NCBI GenBank assembly: GCA_018806985.1
Contig: JADANN010000218.1
Span: 434,001-498,000 of the forward strand
From: Angiostrongylus vasorum
Lineage: Eukaryota > Nematoda > Chromadorea > Rhabditida > Metastrongylidae
Length of the DNA stretch: 64,000 nt
Reading direction: 5' to 3'
Part shown: positions 1-12,000 of the stretch, one piece after another
Position numbering within the stretch: the stretch's first letter is position 1
How the letters are laid out: the number at the start of each line of letters is the position of its first letter
Notes under the pieces: generated by a model
What the model saw: only the letters and a program-made list of their open reading frames with translations
Databases searched by the model: none
What the model was told of the DNA's origin: nothing
Position numbers and translations under genes: made by a program

Positions 1-741
1 GCATGTTCCCAGGAACAGTTCTTCTCCGGTGTCATAGAAGGCGTTGAAAGGGTGGCGTCTTATGGTCCCTGCCAGGCCGATGACGTTGTAGCTCATCCTT
101 CTTGCTTGCATGAGAGAGTCTTCTACCGAGGACTCCGATGCAAGTGTACGTGCATTATAGGTACAGATCGTCAGCGTAGGTCTTTGCAATCCAGGCAGCT
201 TCCATTGGCCCTGAGGTTTTAGCAGCCTCTGCGTACTTGTCGTACCCAACGCTGCCGAATTGGGGACTCTTTCGGGGTCAGGGCAATGGGGCCCCTTTTC
301 TTTATCGTTTTTAGCTTTTTGATACCCACGTATAGCTTGCCGGGCTCTTAACGTGGGGGCTGGGTATACTCACGGGTAGCTTGCCAGGCTCTCCCAAAGT
401 GGACATGGAGCTTATTTGTTGGAGTCGCCTCCTAACCGCCTCCCATATACTTCCCTGTCACTTGATTGTAGGCTTTTGGCCGAATTGACTCGTAGAATAC
501 AATCCGCATAAACTAGAACGCACCCACACACAATTGCATGAATGCGCCTAGCAAATACAGAAAGTATGTGCCTAATCGGTACCGCAGAAACAGGAGTCCA
601 TTCCCTCGATCCACCTGCATCTCAGGGAGGCAAAGGTCGCTTTTGGTCTGCGTTTAACCCCCTATCCCCCCACCTGGGGACGGGCCACGTAGCGTCGCGA
701 CTAACCGGCTATGGGGATCCTTCATATGAGGGAGATCCGTG
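1..741 (-). mobile_element. RTE-clade non-LTR retrotransposon, 5' part (truncated by window edge)
   Basis: Read on the minus strand, this matches the first ~740 bases of the RTE element at 59701-60443 at most positions: the same 5' leader, then the start of the endonuclease reading frame with NARTLASESS-, VIGLAGT- and EELFLGTC-like peptides. The two copies share their outer boundary (741 here, 59701 there), both beginning with CACGGATCTCC, so this is probably the true 5' end of the family. The copy keeps about nine bases missing from the other one at the VIGL region, so it is the less damaged of the two there. The rest of the element lies beyond the left edge of the window. Confidence 0.85.
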
Positions 742-1084
742 GCGCCAACGATAGTCGCCGGAAATTTTATATAGTCTATCCAACCGATCGAAGCTACTGT
801 GGCAAATCCCACATATCTGTTAAATCTGTTAAGTCAGTGCTACATGGAATTGGTGGAAAAATTTATCTCCACCCTCATTTTGAAATTCAAAACGACGTAG
901 GATACTGTAAGCATCTGTAGCCTCAGCGGGCTAAAAAGTTCTTGATTTTGTTACAAATCAGCGAGCTTTAACGTCATCTGAAAAACGTCCTTTCAAACAT
1001 GATAACTTAATTGAGCTAGTGAACAGATGAATACGCAGATCTCTCGGATTTTGTGTAACTGGTTCCAAGATATGCATTTTTCTT

Positions 1085-1495
1085 ACTGATAAATTAACCC
1101 AAGGTTGGTAAAATAGTTTATTGCGCTGACGTTTCGACGCTTTCGCCTTCTTCAGAACTGGTACTAGCTGATGAGGATACCGACTGCTGCAGGATGGATT
1201 GACCGAAGAAAACAAGTTATAATCACCAGAGGGTCACCATTATCAACAGCCAGTACCCTGTATGAAAGAGCGTAGCCATATGAGTATACCACATTCAAAA
1301 GATGCTCCACTGAAGAAGATCCGACTCGATATGAAGATGAAGACGCCACGTCGAGAAGGCGAACAACTGCGGACCATTGGGTTGGATCATCGGCTCTGAT
1401 GAAGACGAAGACGTCGAAGCGTTAGACTAATAAAAATTATTTATCAACCTCGTGTAAGCTTATCAAAGAAAGAATACATATTGATCAGTCATGTC
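1085..1495. repeat. Foldback/MITE-like repeat E, copy 1
   Basis: It contains the block GACGTTTCGACGCTTTCGCC, and near its right end CAACCTCGTGTAAGCTTATC followed by AAAGAATACATATTG. Both right-hand blocks recur at 39178-39235 in the same order, and the left arm recurs inverted there. This looks like a short non-autonomous element with inverted ends; the exact termini are not resolved. Confidence 0.5.
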
Positions 1496-1515
1496 GAGGT
1501 TAAGGCAAAGTCGGT

Positions 1516-1911
1516 TTCCGAAAAATTGTTATGCTCCTCTACCAACGGTTTGGCACCTCATCGTGACTGGCTGGTGTTCTGGCGTGTCGAGCTGCGATGT
1601 GGGTGATTCATGCCCTAGCAGAGTCTCCCAAACCGAGAAGGAGACCGACGTCTTCATCCAGAAGCCCAGCTAAGAGTGAACCAGTACCAGGAATCATCGC
1701 CGTCCTGCTAGCGAATTAGTTGCATGGTGGCAAATCTCGCTCTGATCCACAAGGGTGGCGACTGTGTGTGGTGGTGACGACCTGTGGCAGACATTGCTGA
1801 CCTCGGAACTCCAGGGAAACACAATGGCTAAACCACCAACTGTAGAGTTTGCTGGGGCCTGCAAAACCAGTGAAGGAGGGTCGTCCAAGTATCCAAGTAT
1901 TTTCTCCATTC
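1516..1911 (+). repeat. Dispersed repeat family C, copy 1
   Basis: The family is recognised by GAAGCCCAGCTAAGAGTGA in the middle, CTGACCTCGG...CCAGGGAA near the end, and a terminal AAGTATCCAAGTATTTTC. Other copies are at 11119-11466, 37722-37885 and 56047-56338. I saw no coding capacity and no clear tRNA-like promoter, so it could be a SINE or a MITE. Confidence 0.6.
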
Positions 1912-1934
1912 CAAGATATCAATCTTCCAGTAAG

Positions 1935-2217
1935 GGCGCGTGTGGCGCAGTGGTTGGAGGCGCCAGTGCGACACACGTGGAATCGATCCTCGCGCCCATG
2001 GCCCACGAAGCCTCCATGCCTCCGGGGTCGGCAAATTGGTACCATACTCGTTTGATACGATAGCAGCACTGGCTCGATACATCGGTAGGCCACGCGCGAG
2101 TCATTGTAAAGGCCAAATATGCATTCAATAACCTCCAACGATACTTAATGAAGTCGAATGCATGGCGCATCCCTCAGTGATTGATCAACGCCGAGAGCTT
2201 TATCCTTTATCCTTTAA
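1935..2217 (+). repeat. tRNA-derived SINE family A, copy 1
   Basis: The head GTGTGGCGCAGTGGTTGGAG resembles a tRNA D-arm/A box, and GGAATCGATCC about 35 bases later resembles a B box. A body of about 190 bases follows, with GGGGTCGGCAAATTGGTACC, CACTGGCTCGATACATCGGT and GCATGGCGCATCCCTCAG. It ends in repeats of TATCCTTTA. Eight copies are in the window, all on the plus strand. Confidence 0.75.
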
Positions 2218-2777
2218 TCCAGCAGTTCCAGGTTTGCAGTTCGAAATTTAGGAAAGACGCCTTTCATCAAGATAAGAGAGAGAATTGCCATCTATATACT
2301 TGGGTCGCCAATAATCATATGATCTGAACACTTTAGAAACCCTATTAGTTAAGCAGATATCCTACAACCGTCATCGATAGCGGTGTTCGGATTCGTGGAA
2401 TCTAGGCGTCTCCTCATGGGATCCATACAGCGTAGGGTTAAGGCATCCTCAAATCTTCAGCAGAAGCATCAGCTGCTGTTTGTAATTCCGACGAAGAGAT
2501 AATCTAGAAAGCCTGAAGGCTACTGATGTCATGAAGAACATGACTGAAGCGGCGTGAAGTCAATTACGGTGTCCGCAATATCAGACACCGCTCTTGCAAG
2601 TTTTTACACCGTTTCAATAAATATTCGCGGCGCCAGTTCCTTCTTTAGGGACGTTTTCTGTTCATATTCCAAGCATATGATCGTCTTAGTTGTTGTACTG
2701 TAAGGAATCTATTGCTTATTTGAAAAGAAATTTGTCCCATCTCTTGATCTATGTGTGCCAGGACATGGTTTTGTGAA

Positions 2778-2795
2778 TTCTTTTCTTGTCAGGAA
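2778..2795 (+). promoter_or_regulatory. Probable trans-splice acceptor of the TRMT10C-like gene
   Basis: The run CTTTTCTTGTCAG ends four bases before the in-frame ATG at 2796. No upstream coding exon is needed, because the peptide starting there is already a good mitochondrial presequence. In nematodes such a site so close to the start codon is usually a spliced-leader acceptor. This is inference from position and sequence. Confidence 0.55.
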
Positions 2796-5700
2796 ATGTT
2801 TCAACCCGTGCTAATGCGATTTCTATCAGTACGTCTGCCGAAGCTTGATATGTCTGAAAAATTTCTCGCCTCGACAAAAATCTTTCGTTCGCAGATGCAT
2901 ACTGTAGAGGACTCCTCTTCTCGGTGAGTTTTTATCTCTCTATTTTCTGGTGTCAGATAGGTCCCATGCTTCGCACCTTTGCTCAGTAGTCTTAGAGCGA
3001 GTCTAGAACTTCTGCAAAGTATGTTTAGAGCCGTTGGAGCAGTCGAAGATGAAGAGGATCAAGGAAGTGAAGGCGTTGATTACGAGGAGCAGCTAAAGGC
3101 CTTGATGCCTTCAGAGGGAGTCTATAAAGCAACCCCACTGAGTCATCATGATAAAATAAAGGAAATGATCAAGGAGCTGGAGGTATGGCTGTGAATAACT
3201 TGTAGTCTAAAACAGTTGTTGACTGATTCCCATCAGAGGAATAGCATGTTACAGTTAGAGCAATTTTTCTTGTGACTTCCTTATGGTTTTTGTGGATTTC
3301 TTTATCGTTCTAGCATTTCTTTGAACATACTATTTCTCGCTTGCAGGATTACTATTAGGGGAGCGTTTAGCGCAGTGGTCAGGGGTGCCCTGCAATACAC
3401 ATGAGATCGATCCCCACGTCCCAGGCCAACCAAGCCTTCCATCCCTCCGGGGTCGACAAATTGGTAACAGACTTGTCTGGGAGATAGGGGCACTGGCTCG
3501 ATACATCGGTATGTTTTCGCGAGTCATGGTAAAGGCTAAACATGCATTCAGCTACCACCGACGATGCTTTAATGATGTGGAATGCATGGCGCATCCCCCA
3601 GTGATTGATCAACGCTGAGAGCTTAATCCTTTTTTATCCTTTATCTCAGATGTTTGCTTATGTGAGTCGTTTAGGTTTACGCTTACATGTCGAATTTTGT
3701 CCCGAAGTCACTATCAGATGGTGATTGGTTTCGGTACGTTTAAACTACTTCACTCTAAATACTACTCATTATGAGATCTCATTTGAGCTCCTACCGATTA
3801 TCGCTAATGCCGAGAAGGATTTAAAGATTTTGAAGCACGCAGTAGTTTTTGGTATGGAAAGGTTTTGCAGTATTTTGAATACAACGGATACAGTTGCTGA
3901 ACGTGTTTCCTTCTTGGAGTATGTCGCTATAAAACAACGCCGAATGGAAAGAGACAAGATGAAGAAGAATTCAAAGCTGGAGGAATTTCAAGCGAAACTC
4001 GATAGAGAGGTATATTTCAAACACATTGTTGGCATCTATTCGCATTGTTCACTTCTTCCACGTTTCCCTTTGTTTTTTCTTCCTTTTTGAAAGCTGTTCT
4101 TATTCACAACGATGTATCTGTAGTGAAGATTGGAAAGGATAATCCGTACCAGGGTCGAATAGCACAGTGGTAGTGATGTCGATCATCACAAGCATGGTGC
4201 TAGTTCGATTCCGCTGCGGGCCAACCAAGCCTCTTACCCCTCCGGCTGGGGTGGTGGTAGCGGACTTGTCCGAGAAAAACTGTCTGCAATCCAATTGGGG
4301 GTGCTCCAGCCAGGCTATCTCAGGACTCCAGGGAGTATTGACATAACCAGCATTCTACGACATTCAAGGTGAAATGAAAATCTTCAAGCAGTAGCCGAAG
4401 CCACTCGTAAAAGTTGGAAGATCTTCGTGGGTGACGGATGCGGGGAAATGAATCGAATGTGAGAAGTGCTGGAATCGGCGCAATAGACGTGAAGACGGAT
4501 CATAGAAAAAGTAAAAAAAAAGTCCGTACCTTTTTAATCATACAGACAGAGGGCTTAGCTTGGAAAATTATCACATCTGCAAAAATTGAACTGTTTGAGT
4601 TCGTTAGAGGTATTTTAGAGAGAGAAGTTTGAGCGAGGTGAAATGGGCTATGGACCGGATCTGTATCAATTGGTTCACAATCCTATGCGAAGTCGAAAAA
4701 AGTGATTCTTTTTTTCTTCTTAGTTTCGCTACAACGCTGTTCATTATGTTACTAAGTTCTTTATCGAGGAGTTTACCAGCAGTTTCACTAAGATCAGACA
4801 CTATAAAAGCAATACTACTTAATAATTAACTGTCATGTATGACGTTTAGAGATCCATCTGATCGAAGGAGCAAGGATGGTCGCGTCGTTGCGGTGTGGTG
4901 AGACACCGAAAGTAGCGTTCGATCTTCAGTACATGTTCAAAGAGAAACCGCGTGTTTTGTCAGAACTCGGTAATCAAATGCAGTACGTAATCAGTGTGGG
5001 TATTCTTTTTGTAATCTTTTCCTGGCTGTCTTTTTTTTCGCTACGTGAGCGTCTCCTGCACGAAATCATGCCCTTATTATCTGCTACGTTAATGTTTTTT
5101 CTTTTCAGGAAAATTTGGATTCAAGAACACCTTTCCCTATCAGCTTCGTGAACTTTACGAACAATGAGGTTTCGCAAAGATGGCTTCACCAGTATGTTTT
5201 CTAGTTTGATTGGTGCAAATCCTACATTATTTTGTCTTGGGTTGATTCAGAGGGATTAGATTAGCCAACTAATATACGCACTATTTTTATAGGTTGTGTT
5301 GTTTTTGATTTCTTAACACTTAAATGACTTTGCTGTATTTTCTATATCGATTCGTAGTTTTATTTATAGTTGGCAAACATTTGATGAAAAATCAGGATTA
5401 TTGTGAAATCCATCCAGTATCTGCGCAACTTTCGCTGGATCACTGTCAACTGAACAGGGAAGAACTGCCTGTTTGGGTTAATTGCTTCATTTTTAGATGT
5501 GTTGGGTTTTATGGGGGGCAATATACCCATCAAACAGTGTTACCCGACTTCACTGAGAAAGGTGTTAAAGAGACATTCCCTAACGAAGAAATCGTCTATA
5601 TATCAAGGCAAGCTGTCTTAATACTTATTTTTCTCATTACTGTGGAATTTCGTCCTATTTCTGTTAACAGAAGAATCTAACCTTTCTAGAAACGCGAGAG

Positions 5701-8413
5701 ACGTCATAGATGGTCCTTTTAACATCGGGGCAATTGCTCTATGTGTTTCTATGGATACAGCACGGGAATCGCTTGGTGCTGCTCGTCGTAGTCGTATTCG
5801 AACTGTACGGCTACCAATTAAGAGATATGTTAAGTGAGTTCACACTTAATGCTTGACTGTTGGGTGTGATGATGACACAAAACCAGGTGTCCTTTGTAGT
5901 TCAGCAGATTACTTCATGTCTTTCGGTTTATAGTAGGATTTAGATGGCAGCAAGGTCCGATGTATCTTCCGTTTCCCAATATCATGCGCATTTTTCGGGA
6001 GGTTCATCTAAGTGGTGGAGATTGGGAGACAGCATTGCTTAATAACATCAGCAAGTAAGCAAATAAGTTCGTTTTTAATGAATTTTTCAGGTGGTCAGAG
6101 CAACCATATAGCTTCTGTTGAAGTGTATTTCCGAGTAGTATGCTTAGTGCTGGTTAATTAATGCTTATTAGCACATTCCGGATAATATGAATTACATTTG
6201 ACTCCTACATTTTTTTGTTTTATTTGATCCATCTTCACGTCTACTGTGCTGATCCCAGCACTCCCTCACATTCGATTCATTTTCTCGCATCCATTGTCTA
6301 CGAAGATCTTGCAACTTTTGCGTGTGGCTTCGGTTGCTGCTTGAGGATTTCCATTTCACGTTGAGTGTTATAGAATGCTGGTCGATAAGTTGTCTCTGGA
6401 GTCCTGAGATAGCCGAGCTGGAGCGTTCTCAGTTAGAAAGCAGAGAGTGGGTTTTTTTTCCAGACAAGTCTGGTACCAATTTCCCGAACTCGGAGGGATG
6501 AGAGGCTTGGTTGGCTCCGGAGCGGAATCGAACTAGCACCATGCTCGTGATGACGGACATCACTATCAGTGTGCTATCTGCACCTGACTCCTACATTGGT
6601 AGAGATAATTGGGCTTACAACTGCAAGCATATATCTCAGTTCAAAGTAAACTTTACTAATAAGGATGTAAACCTTGAAATTTACAGATGATCATCAACAA
6701 GACATTTAGTTCACTTATTGTACCGCGAAGGGTTATTTTTGAAGTGGAAAAGCTGATGAATTTTCTCTTTAAATCGACCTTGGCTACTGAGACTTGTAAA
6801 TTAGTAAAACGATATGATTGAGCAAGCAGATTTTTATCCAATCGAACGTCGATTGAGTTGCTGAAGTTGACGAGTGGTGCAAATGCATCAAAACTTTGAT
6901 AGTTTCTATTTCGTACACTTTTTTAAAATTTAAGTGGGATTGGCTGGCTGTGTTATTTATCTCACATCCATTATCGAGTGACTGGATCACGCTGTCAGTA
7001 AAAATGTCCATTTGTTCCTCGCGCGTAAAGTAATACTCACTGGGTTCTGGTCGCTCTAGACACTCGAAGAGAATATTTTTTTTCTTCTAGAATTTTAGTA
7101 AGGAAGTTTGCTCATGTTTGCTCATCGAGTCGGTGGTCGTCCAGCTACATCCAGGTGGTTCAGGACCCATCTGGTCCAGGTTAACATTCAGTGGGAACCA
7201 GCTGCTTAAGGTTTCTGTCGTCCACATTTTGTTAAGAAATATTTCATTCACGGCTGTCCTGATTTTCGACATTGCTTATACACCAGAGTACAACTTCGTT
7301 GGACGTCTGTATAGGTTAACCCATTGGAGTCTTTAACTCTCTCGTTTGCGTTATTCTTAGTGCTGTTACTTCTCAGTAATGTTAAGTAATAGTGAGTGGT
7401 TTTTCGTATCCAATCCATAATGTCTAAGTTCTCAGTGCTCGTGTTAAAACAGGAAGGAGGCGAAATTGTGGTAACGGAACGAAATGTTCTTTGTTCTCTG
7501 TACTGCACCTTCTGTATTCTTCAAACGCTTCTCTTTTCTTTAAATGGTGTATTATTTTCTTCGATTAGAAATTATTGCTTAAGAAATGTCTGTAACAAAT
7601 GTGTATATGTACATATAGCATGTATACATAGGTATATACATATGTACACTTTTTTAAATTACTTTATACGATCCTGTCTTTCACATCAATTTTACGGATT
7701 CCAACATTTCTCACATTCGTTTCCTCGCATTCATCCTCAATGAAGGTCTTCCAACTATTACATGTGGCTTAGGCTACTGTTTGAGAAGTTTCTTTTCATA
7801 GTGAATGTCGTTGTTTGCTGGTCGAGTCGATTCTCCTTGAAGTCCTGAAATAGCCGGACTGGAGCGATCCCACTAGGACTGCAGAGAGTTATTTTTTTCC
7901 CTCGCCAAGTACCAATTTCCCAACCCTTAAGGGATGATAGGCTTGGTGACCCCTGAGCGAGATCGAATTAGCACTGTTGTCGCGATGATCGGCAACACTG
8001 ACACTGTGTTATCCACTCCTCAAATGTGTATACATATATATACATATATGTATATGTACGTATATGTGTGTAAACATATTTGTATGTTAAAAGTTTCTTA
8101 TGTTGTGAGATTCTTAAGAACCCTAAAATTGGCGGGTATCAAAAAAACGTTTGCAACTGCGAGTGTGTTAAATATCACAGGTTAGCATTTTATAACCTAC
8201 TAGTGTGCTGGTGGTTATCCTTAAAATTATCTTTGTGCTGCTGAAGAAGTAGATTTTGATCACAACTTTGCAAATTCTTGTAGGCGTCACCTTATACCGC
8301 CCGAAGAACAGGATTCGGAAACGCTGGTGGAAAGGAGGAATCGACGGAAAGCGAGGCAGCGCGAGAGGTGCGAACTTATTAGAACAATACGAGAGGCTAC
8401 TGGTCATTCATGA
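2796..8413 (+). CDS. TRMT10C/MRPP1-like mitochondrial tRNA (purine-9) methyltransferase
   Basis: Ten exons, all in phase: 2796-2923, 2987-3182, 3788-4009, 4546-4609, 4850-4986, 5109-5191, 5458-5607, 5690-5833, 5905-6054, 8284-8413; 467 residues (human TRMT10C is about 403). Residues 1-20 ([16 protein letters not shown]...) look like a mitochondrial presequence. Residues ~140-182 are charged and helical. Residues ~215-430 match the TRM10-type SPOUT domain: VAFDLQYMF (human-like LVFD.Y), FPISFVNF (substrate strand), FTEKGV...[10 protein letters not shown], the [10 protein letters not shown] strand (family: IGG.VD), [11 protein letters not shown] and [12 protein letters not shown]. The basic C-terminus is [10 protein letters not shown] to REATGHS. 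In animals MRPP1 methylates position 9 of mitochondrial tRNAs and, with MRPP2 and MRPP3, forms protein-only RNase P. The exon 7 and exon 9 starts are the least certain. A cytosolic TRMT10A is less likely, given the presequence and the divergent SAM loop. Confidence 0.8.
3361..3646 (+). repeat. SINE family A, copy 2 (TRMT10C-like intron 2)
   Basis: The head is TTTAGCGCAGTGGTCAGGGG and the body and TATCCTTTATC tail match copy 1. It sits in the 605-base intron 3183-3787 in the same direction as the host gene and occupies almost half of it. Confidence 0.75.
4153..4518 (+). repeat. tRNA-derived SINE family B, copy 1 (TRMT10C-like intron 3)
   Basis: The head is ATAGCACAGTGGTAGTGATG (A-box-like), with AGTTCGATTCCGC (B-box-like) about 50 bases on, then GCTATCTCAGGACTCCAGGG, GTAGCCGAAGCCAC and ATCGAATGTGAGAAGTGCTGG, and an A-rich end. 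It fills most of the intron before exon 4 (4546). Confidence 0.7.
6236..6585 (-). repeat. SINE family B, copy 2
   Basis: Antisense copy: the head reads inward from 6585 (GATAGCACACTGATAGTGAT on the minus strand) and the CTGGAGTCCTGAGATAGC block lies at about 6396-6415. The tail, ATTCGATTCATTTTCTCGCA on the plus strand, lies at about 6272-6291. Confidence 0.65.
7681..8018 (-). repeat. SINE family B, copy 3
   Basis: Antisense copy, more diverged: AAGTCCTGAAATAGCCGGAC and ACATTTCTCACATTCGTTTC correspond to the same blocks as in copy 2. The head near 8018 reads GGATAACACAGTGTCAGTGT on the minus strand. Confidence 0.6.
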
Positions 8414-9050
8414 TTGCTATGAGATACATTTTGTAGACTTTATCAGGTGTCCTATTGATTATGTTGTTTTCATTTATCGGGTCCATTGATCACCGCTTAT
8501 TTTTTTTTTCCGAGTTTTTCTTAATAGGTTAACTAGCGCAGATTCTGACAAGTTCTTAGTACTCATGAATGTAAGTGTTTAAAACTGTAAAATTATTGCC
8601 TTATTTTGGTAAACAGTTTCTTCGTTATATTGTTGAATCATAAGTGTGAATGATTCTCATTACTGATTAGTAAATCGTTTCTTAGCCGTAGTTCTTTGTA
8701 CAGTTTTCAAGCAAAGTACGCTCTTTTCGTACTGGATTTGTAGTGAAGTGATGAGGTCGTGGCCAAGAAAGCCAGCATTAGAGGTCGGTATTCATGTCAG
8801 TTTTGTGTATTCCCAGGGACTTAGTGTAACTAAGTGCACCATTGTGCAGTTCAAGAACGACTAAGTATACAGGTCTTCGAAACTTGCGAACTCCCACTGA
8901 CTTCAATCCAGTAAGCGCGTGAATGAGCATTATTTAGAAGGGTCAAGAAGTGAGGATTCGTATCAGATGTAGTTCAGTAATATCTTGGTACACATGTTAT
9001 TTGGTCTCATTTTCCCGATGCAGGTATTATATCTAACATTGCCTACCTGG
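8414..9050 (+). other. Intergenic spacer between the two plus-strand genes
   Basis: A 637-base spacer with a long T run at about 8500-8510. I found no AATAAA signal after the upstream stop. TTTCCCGATGCAG at 9011-9023, 27 bases before the ligase ATG, is a plausible trans-splice acceptor. The arrangement fits an operon with a long spacer or two independent genes; nothing here decides it. Confidence 0.5.
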
Positions 9051-12000
9051 ATGTTGGCCGATGTGGTGAAGTTTTCTGATCTCTGCATATTACTTTCGAA
9101 ACTTCGTGACACCAAAGGTGCAAACGCATCAACAATAAGGAAGAAGCTGTTCGAGAAATTCGTAACAGGTTGCACTGAGAAGTGTAGTGATGTCGAAGAT
9201 GTTGATGAAGCGATGCATTCGGTGAGTTTCTTGACCTTCATACGTAAGTATATCTCTGGAGCTGCGTGTAGCGCAGTGGTCGAAGGTGCTCTGCAGTACA
9301 CATGGGATGGATCCCGCATCTTGTACTCATCAGGCCATCCATCCCTCGGGGATCGGGAAATTGGTAGCAGACTTTCCTGGGAGGATAGCAGCACTGGCTC
9401 GATACATCGACAGGTCACATAAGTCAGTTAAGGCCAGATATGCATTCAGTAACCTCTAACGATGCTTAATGAAGTCGAATGCATGGCCCATACCTCAGGG
9501 ATTGGTAAGCGTGGAGAGTTCTATCCTTTTATTTTTTTATCCATACGTAGGTATCGCCGTGTGGTTGAACAATGTTTCATGTATCGCCGACCTTTGAAGA
9601 AAGTCGTAGTGTATTGGAGTTAATCACTTTAGGCTTCTTGCTTCCCACAGAGACATTTTTTGTGAGATGCACATCTAAAAAAGTACTGGATGTTGAAATA
9701 GTATGTGATGGTAGTACGGCAAAAAATTGAGTGAAGCCAGAGATCCAGGAGGAAAAAATATAGATGGACATTATGGTAACCTAAGCGACATTGACTTGAA
9801 AACCTCCTTGTTTTAGGTAGTTCGTCTGGTGCTGACTTCATTAGACACAAGAACGTTGAATATTAAGGAAGTATGACATTTTAATGTTAAGATGGAACTA
9901 TGCTATTTTCTTCCTGAAGACTATCATTTCTCATATTTTCTAGAAGAAGCTGGTCGATCAAGTCTGCAAAGCACTAGCGTTATCATCGGCTAATATCCCT
10001 GGAGTTAACGTCTCTGTATGTTCTTCAGAACAATTGGGTTGCTGTCACATTCATTGTGAGAGTGTCCTTATCCCTAACTGACTTATTCCTTCGATTCCAG
10101 AATGCAGCGAGAGTGTGTGAAATACTTGCCAATGAGGTGTCGTCAAGAATCGCACCCGATGATTTTGAACATCTTTCCATCGCTGAGATCAATAGGAAAC
10201 TGGACAATATGAGTTCTGGCTCAGGTACAGAAAAAGCGAAGAATATGCTGAAGGTTCTACATGACCAAATATCTTGATATAAGGGCTAAGGTCTTAATTA
10301 GCACATTCCTACTCTCTGTGTGCTCTTTCTCCATTTCGAAATCAGTATCATGAAAGGACGTCAAGCGAATGCTAAATAATGTAGTTGTGACATACAGGCA
10401 CAATGATGCTGGGATATTTGCAAAAATTCTGGACCGCAGGTGTTTGCGGTGGGAATCGAATACGCTACAACCCTTTCCGTGGGGTAATGCGTTCACGACA
10501 ACACCATGCGCGTGCTTCGTTTCGCCTCTCTCAGTTTTGCTATCAGCGACAACGGTTGAATGGAAGGTGAAATGAAGGACGAGCATGGCATGGTGGTGAA
10601 CGCGTTGGTCCCTGGAAAGGGTAATAACGTGTTCGATCACCACTGCTACACCTGCGGTCCAGTTTTGCAAATATTTCAGCATCATTGTGGTTATAATTTA
10701 GGTCACACACTGCCATGAAAAAAATTAGATCTTTTGGATAATAGACTTTCCCCTTATTTCCCACTACACCAGTACATATGTAGAGGGCAACTTCGTTGAT
10801 TCCATGCGTCTGTTACTAGTTGTTGTTATGAATTGCAGCGGAATGTGGTATTTTTGATAAGTATCTGGAATTCCTCTCCGTTGGGATCTAAAGTCTCGCA
10901 ACCGATTATAAGTAGATTGTTATGGTGAATTAGTGACAACTCTATGTTTTTCAGGATCTGACGAATTATATTCGCTATTTAAAAATTGCTCTCGGCATGA
11001 ATTGTTTTGGTTATTTAGCATAATGATAAAGAATGTCGAGGTAAGTTTCATGTTAAATGGTTTCCCATTTCACCCGTTTCAATCAAAGTAGTTATTTTGA
11101 CAATTTAATGGAGAAGAAACCAAACTCTTCCCAACGGTTCACCGCCTCCTCATCGTGGCTGAGAGGTGTCCTGGGTGTTGGACTTCGATGTACAGTGGAG
11201 GATTCATCTCCTTGGCAGGGTCTCGCAAGCTGAGAAGAATTCCGGCGTTTCTATCAGGAAGCCCAGCTAAGGGTAAACCGCTACCAGAATCCACCACCGT
11301 CCTGGTATCAAACTATTTGCATGGTGGCAAATCCCCCCTCTAGTCCACAAGGGCGGCGACTTCCTATGGTAGTAACGACCTGGCACAGACTTTGGGTTAG
11401 ACTGATCTCGGGATTCCAGGGAACTAAGTGGCTAAACCAGTAAGACCGAGAAGTGCAATATTAGGAAATAAGTGGAAACCAAACTTATGAGAAGCGAAAG
11501 CTTTACTGGTCCCCTGACATTCGGAGTATAGAAATTTCTTTAAGGGTAAAAAACTTTCACGATATTACTAGTGTGGAATGAAAGCTTTTAATATCAGCAA
11601 AATTTGACTACTAGAATGTCAGGTTAGCATCTGCTTGGGTACTCTGGTGTTCCCCATTACGTAGTCATTGTCTTTCGTTCTTTTTTTCTCCCGATCTATT
11701 CAAGTTTTCTTTTCCTGTGCTTCATTGAAATCATCGAAGACTCTCTAAGCTTCACTAGTGCTGCTTACAAAGGTGGCGATCCATAAAGCAGTATAGTAGG
11801 AGCTTTGGATTAGTGTGTATATTATTTTTCGTCTCAGTTGAACGTCTTCATCATCTAGTGTAATTTGATATTGAAGAGCTTTGTCTCAATGGTGTCATGC
11901 CATCAAGCCTGTTTTCTTATGAGAATGGGAACAGATCGATGAGTGCTCTGTATGTTCATGGTGAAGTTGTGATAGCAGTTTTCAGTATCTCCTGTATTGG

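Larger units (their letters stand above)
742..2795. other. Intergenic, repeat-rich; no gene seen
   Basis: This lies between the RTE fragment and the TRMT10C-like gene. It holds a foldback-type repeat (about 1085-1495), a family C repeat (1516-1911) and a SINE A copy (1935-2217). 742-1084 and 2218-2795 show no recognisable repeat or gene. The open frames here of 60-140 codons fall inside repeats and resemble the same frames in other copies. A pyrimidine-rich acceptor at 2778-2791 ends the region. Confidence 0.6.
6055..8283 (+). other. Long last intron of the TRMT10C-like gene
   Basis: This 2.2 kb intron starts GTAAGC and ends TTCTTGTAG, joining NNIS to the basic tail with correct phase. It carries two antisense SINE B copies and two AT-rich alternating stretches (about 7600-7645 and 8030-8070, ATATGTATA-like). 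I see no extra exon. Confidence 0.6.

Noticed and set aside
1941..1990. tRNA gene candidates at the SINE heads (A-box and B-box look-alikes)
   Set aside because: The D-arm and T-arm do not sit in a foldable 72-base cloverleaf, and the same heads recur with long non-tRNA bodies.
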